A DNA stretch of 6,733 nucleotides, taken from an uncultured Spirochaetales bacterium. GTDB taxonomy: Bacteria > UBP6 > UBA1177. The DNA lies in assembly GCA_902780365.1 (NCBI GenBank), contig CACZFE010000094.1, positions 1-6,733 on the forward strand, read 5' to 3'. This document shows, piece after piece, positions 4,806 to 6,733 of this stretch. Every line of letters begins with the position of its first letter. Position 1 is the first letter of the stretch. The notes under the pieces are model-generated. The model worked only from the letters and a program-made list of their open reading frames with translations. It searched no databases and was not told the DNA's origin. The position numbers and the translations under genes were made by a program.

Positions 4806-6733
4806 ATGAAGAGATTACTGGTAGTTACGCTGTTGTTGCTTGGTATTGCACTTCTCGCGTCATGCAACAGCTACGATGTTGAAGGAAAACCCGAAATTGC
4901 GTCGAACCCGGCAAAAATGGTCTTCGCTTACTATCCGTGGGAAGACGGAAGCGATGCAGACACCGGCAAACCGGAAGACACAGACACAGAACCGGCAGAC
5001 ACTGATGCAGACACCGATGCTGACACGGACGCTGATACAGCTACCGACACGGATGCTGACACGGCTACCGACACGGACGCTGACACAGCTACCGACACGG
5101 ACGCTGACGAAGACAACGAGCCGGTCGAAGATGCTGATGCAACTGAGACACCGGACGCTGACGAAGACGGAAGTGCCGTTATCGAAGAAGATACTCCGGT
5201 TTATGTCAAAACCGTAAGAGCAGCTGTCGCAGACGTAATCACAGAAGAATTCGAAATTTACAACCGAGGTGTTACAGGCGAACTCAAAATCAGAAAGATC
5301 AACATGATCGATCCGAACGGCCAGCTCATCGCTTCTCTTGAGAACGAAACATACAAAAAACTTTTCCAGATCGAAGTTCAGAAGATGGACAACGGAATTG
5401 CGACTGAAGGTTACAACGCAAAAGGACTTACTTTCGACTATCTTGGCGAAAACAAGGAAGATTCGATCGCTTCCCTCTGCCCGCTTCAGCTCGACTCCGC
5501 GGAAAAGACCTGCAAAAAAGGTTTCGACGAGAAAAAATACAATTCAAAATTCAAAATCCGTCTGAGCTATGACAAAGCAGCTGCAACTTCACTCAAGGAC
5601 AATCCTCCGTCAGAAAGACTTGACAACGATGTTCTCAAATACAGACAGAACGGTGACTTCTCGATCGAGATCTGCACAAACGATCCGACGAAAGGCAAAA
5701 CCGACACCTGCGGCGAAAGCTCTACAAGCTACAGAATTCAGATCACAAGACAGCCCAACAAACCGCCAAAACCGATAATTCATGTCGGCTTTGAATATCC
5801 GGTCACCCCGCCGATGTCCTACAAAAATATTTATGACAAAGTTCAGATGAACCTTAAAGAAACATGCGTTTCCGATCCGGATGCACCTGAACAGTGCCTT
5901 AAAGACTGGGAATCGAGATATTACATTAAATATAAATGGGAAATGAAAGAGTCTCCGACACCTCTCCGTGATGAATCGAAACTTAAACTTACCGATATGG
6001 ATGCTTCGGCAGGTCAGTGGCTTGCAGACAACGGAAGAGACAATCCGAAGAGAGCCAACTTCACCGGCCTTATGATTACCCCGGTAAAATACGAAGACGC
6101 TAACGACTCATTCAACGAAGAAGCTTGCAAGAAATGCGGTGACGAACCTTCCTACGACCCGCAGAATCCGGACAAATTCTTCTTTATGAAGCTTTCCGAA
6201 TACCTTCTCTGCCACCAGAAATCCTGCGAAGAGAAACGTACGAAATACTACAAAATCAACATTCAGGCTGAAACAGTCGACAAAGAAACCGACCTTGTCA
6301 GCGATACAACCGATATAACGGTCGTTCCGAAAATCATCCCGCAGGCACGTGTAGTTGCTCAGCTTTCATGGAAACAGGGTTTCAGAACAAAAGCTGAAAT
6401 GGATTCCAAAGAAGGAGTTCAGACAGACCTTGATATCCATCTTGTAAAGAAAACAAGTGTCGAAGCTGCAAACGATCCGTCTATGACCAACAAAGACGGT
6501 CTTCTCGGCACAAAACAGAAAACAAATGACAACGTATCCACAGATGAAGAATACAACCGTCACGATGACTGCTCGTTCGGTGACCAGGGTCTGACATCAG
6601 ACAGCATTGAGGCAAGCGGAACAATTCAGTGGCACGCTTCACTCGATATCGATAACATCTGGGGCGGCGGTAACTACGAGAACCCCGAGACCATCGGTCT
6701 TGGCCCGATCGACGACAAAGACGGCGACGGTAA
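4806..6733 (+). CDS. Large surface lipoprotein with Asp/Thr repeat stalk, Ig/PKD-like region and YfaP-like 'DLDIHL' sandwich, 3' end missing
   Basis: At least 642 residues, with no stop before the right edge. The signal peptide ends in the lipobox L-A-S-C, giving lipidated Cys20. GGAGG (4791-4795) lies ten bases before the ATG, slightly long, and a strong promoter lies upstream. Residues 46-129 are an acidic stalk with 8-residue Asp-Thr-Asp-Ala repeats. Residues about 133-195 look like a beta-rich choice-of-anchor/Ig-like unit (EEFEIYNRGVTGELKI, 147-162). Residues about 322-508 resemble a PKD- or cadherin-like region ending YYKINIQAE...DITVVP. From about 515, AQLSW then TDLDIHLVKK (540-549), HDDCSFGD (586-593) and LDIDNIW (613-619) resemble the YfaP/DUF2135-like beta-sandwich that follows PKD-like domains in myxobacterial surface proteins, as I recall them. 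Eleven cysteines follow Cys20, mostly in close pairs, fitting an oxidising compartment. No catalytic motif is seen; a structural or adhesive surface role is inferred. Domain boundaries are approximate. Confidence 0.85.
   Translation, partial: MKRLLVVTLLLLGIALLASCNSYDVEGKPEIASNPAKMVFAYYPWEDGSDADTGKPEDTDTEPADTDADTDADTDADTATDTDADTATDTDADTATDTDADEDNEPVEDADATETPDADEDGSAVIEEDTPVYVKTVRAAVADVITEEFEIYNRGVTGELKIRKINMIDPNGQLIASLENETYKKLFQIEVQKMDNGIATEGYNAKGLTFDYLGENKEDSIASLCPLQLDSAEKTCKKGFDEKKYNSKFKIRLSYDKAAATSLKDNPPSERLDNDVLKYRQNGDFSIEICTNDPTKGKTDTCGESSTSYRIQITRQPNKPPKPIIHVGFEYPVTPPMSYKNIYDKVQMNLKETCVSDPDAPEQCLKDWESRYYIKYKWEMKESPTPLRDESKLKLTDMDASAGQWLADNGRDNPKRANFTGLMITPVKYEDANDSFNEEACKKCGDEPSYDPQNPDKFFFMKLSEYLLCHQKSCEEKRTKYYKINIQAETVDKETDLVSDTTDITVVPKIIPQARVVAQLSWKQGFRTKAEMDSKEGVQTDLDIHLVKKTSVEAANDPSMTNKDGLLGTKQKTNDNVSTDEEYNRHDDCSFGDQGLTSDSIEASGTIQWHASLDIDNIWGGGNYENPETIGLGPIDDKDGDG
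4998..5108 (+). repeat. 24-bp in-frame tandem repeat encoding the DTDADTAT stalk
   Basis: Three near-identical 24-bp units (5022-5045, 5046-5069, 5070-5093) encode D-T-D-A-D-T-A-T. A degenerate copy (4998-5021, D-T-D-A-D-T-D-A) comes before them and a partial fourth (5094-5108) after. The units differ only at third codon positions (GAC/GAT, ACA/ACG). Because the unit is a multiple of three, gain or loss would change stalk length without a frameshift. Confidence 0.9.

Noticed and set aside
4998..5108. The Asp-rich stalk as calcium-binding repeats of the thrombospondin type 3 or RTX kind
   Set aside because: The spacing lacks the Gly and hydrophobic positions of RTX nonapeptides and the DxDxDG loop of type 3 repeats. 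A disordered acidic linker is the simpler reading.
4840..5217. Plus-strand frame with Leu-Thr-Arg repeats, and the minus-strand Ser-Val-Ala repeat frame at 4931-5116
   Set aside because: Both repeat patterns come from the 24-bp repeat read in other frames. The lipoprotein frame at 4806 carries the signal peptide and continues for more than 600 codons.

Overview
The window holds five plus-strand genes packed end to end, with no supported gene on the minus strand. The first and last are cut by the window edges. The organism looks like an uncultured Gram-negative bacterium with many surface lipoproteins. Three of the five genes encode lipoproteins, and two of those have long Asp/Thr/Ser-rich stalks behind the lipidated cysteine. 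The last protein joins a PKD-like region to a 'DLDIHL' beta-sandwich, an arrangement I associate with Myxococcota (former Deltaproteobacteria). The 3278-4660 protein carries a domain best known from Fibrobacter and Bacteroidetes. Lineage therefore stays an inference (Myxococcota-like favoured, Fibrobacterota/Bacteroidota not excluded).

Positions 1-3176 look like one transcription unit. It starts with the C-terminal part of a DUF1538 membrane protein. A 366-residue protein follows, its start overlapping the DUF1538 stop by one base (TAATG), and I read it as three PII-like signalling modules in one chain. Ten bases further on is a lipoprotein made of 22-residue leucine-rich repeats. The first two genes suggest a membrane transporter-like protein with a dedicated PII-type sensor. 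Whether the leucine-rich lipoprotein shares their function or only their transcript is unknown.

Positions 3177-3277 are a short spacer with a C-rich, roughly 9-base tandem repeat. Its minus strand fits a G-quadruplex pattern. A weak promoter candidate overlaps it. The spacer leads into a 460-residue lipoprotein with an acidic linker and a Fibrobacter-succinogenes-major-paralogous-type (FISUMP) domain, which contains an EF-hand/dockerin-like calcium loop.

Positions 4661-4805 hold a hairpin with a T-rich tail (possible terminator) and then a near-consensus sigma70 promoter (TTGACT, 16 bases, TATAAT). That promoter drives the last gene, a lipoprotein of at least 642 residues with a 24-bp repeat-encoded Asp/Thr/Ala stalk, several cysteine pairs and Ig-like/PKD-like domains. 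It runs off the right edge.

The most interesting points are the apparent single-chain PII pseudo-trimer beside DUF1538, the G-quadruplex-capable repeat ahead of a surface-protein gene, and two adjacent lipoproteins on acidic stalks, one encoded by near-perfect DNA repeats. I do not see a clearly new multi-gene defence or mobile system here.
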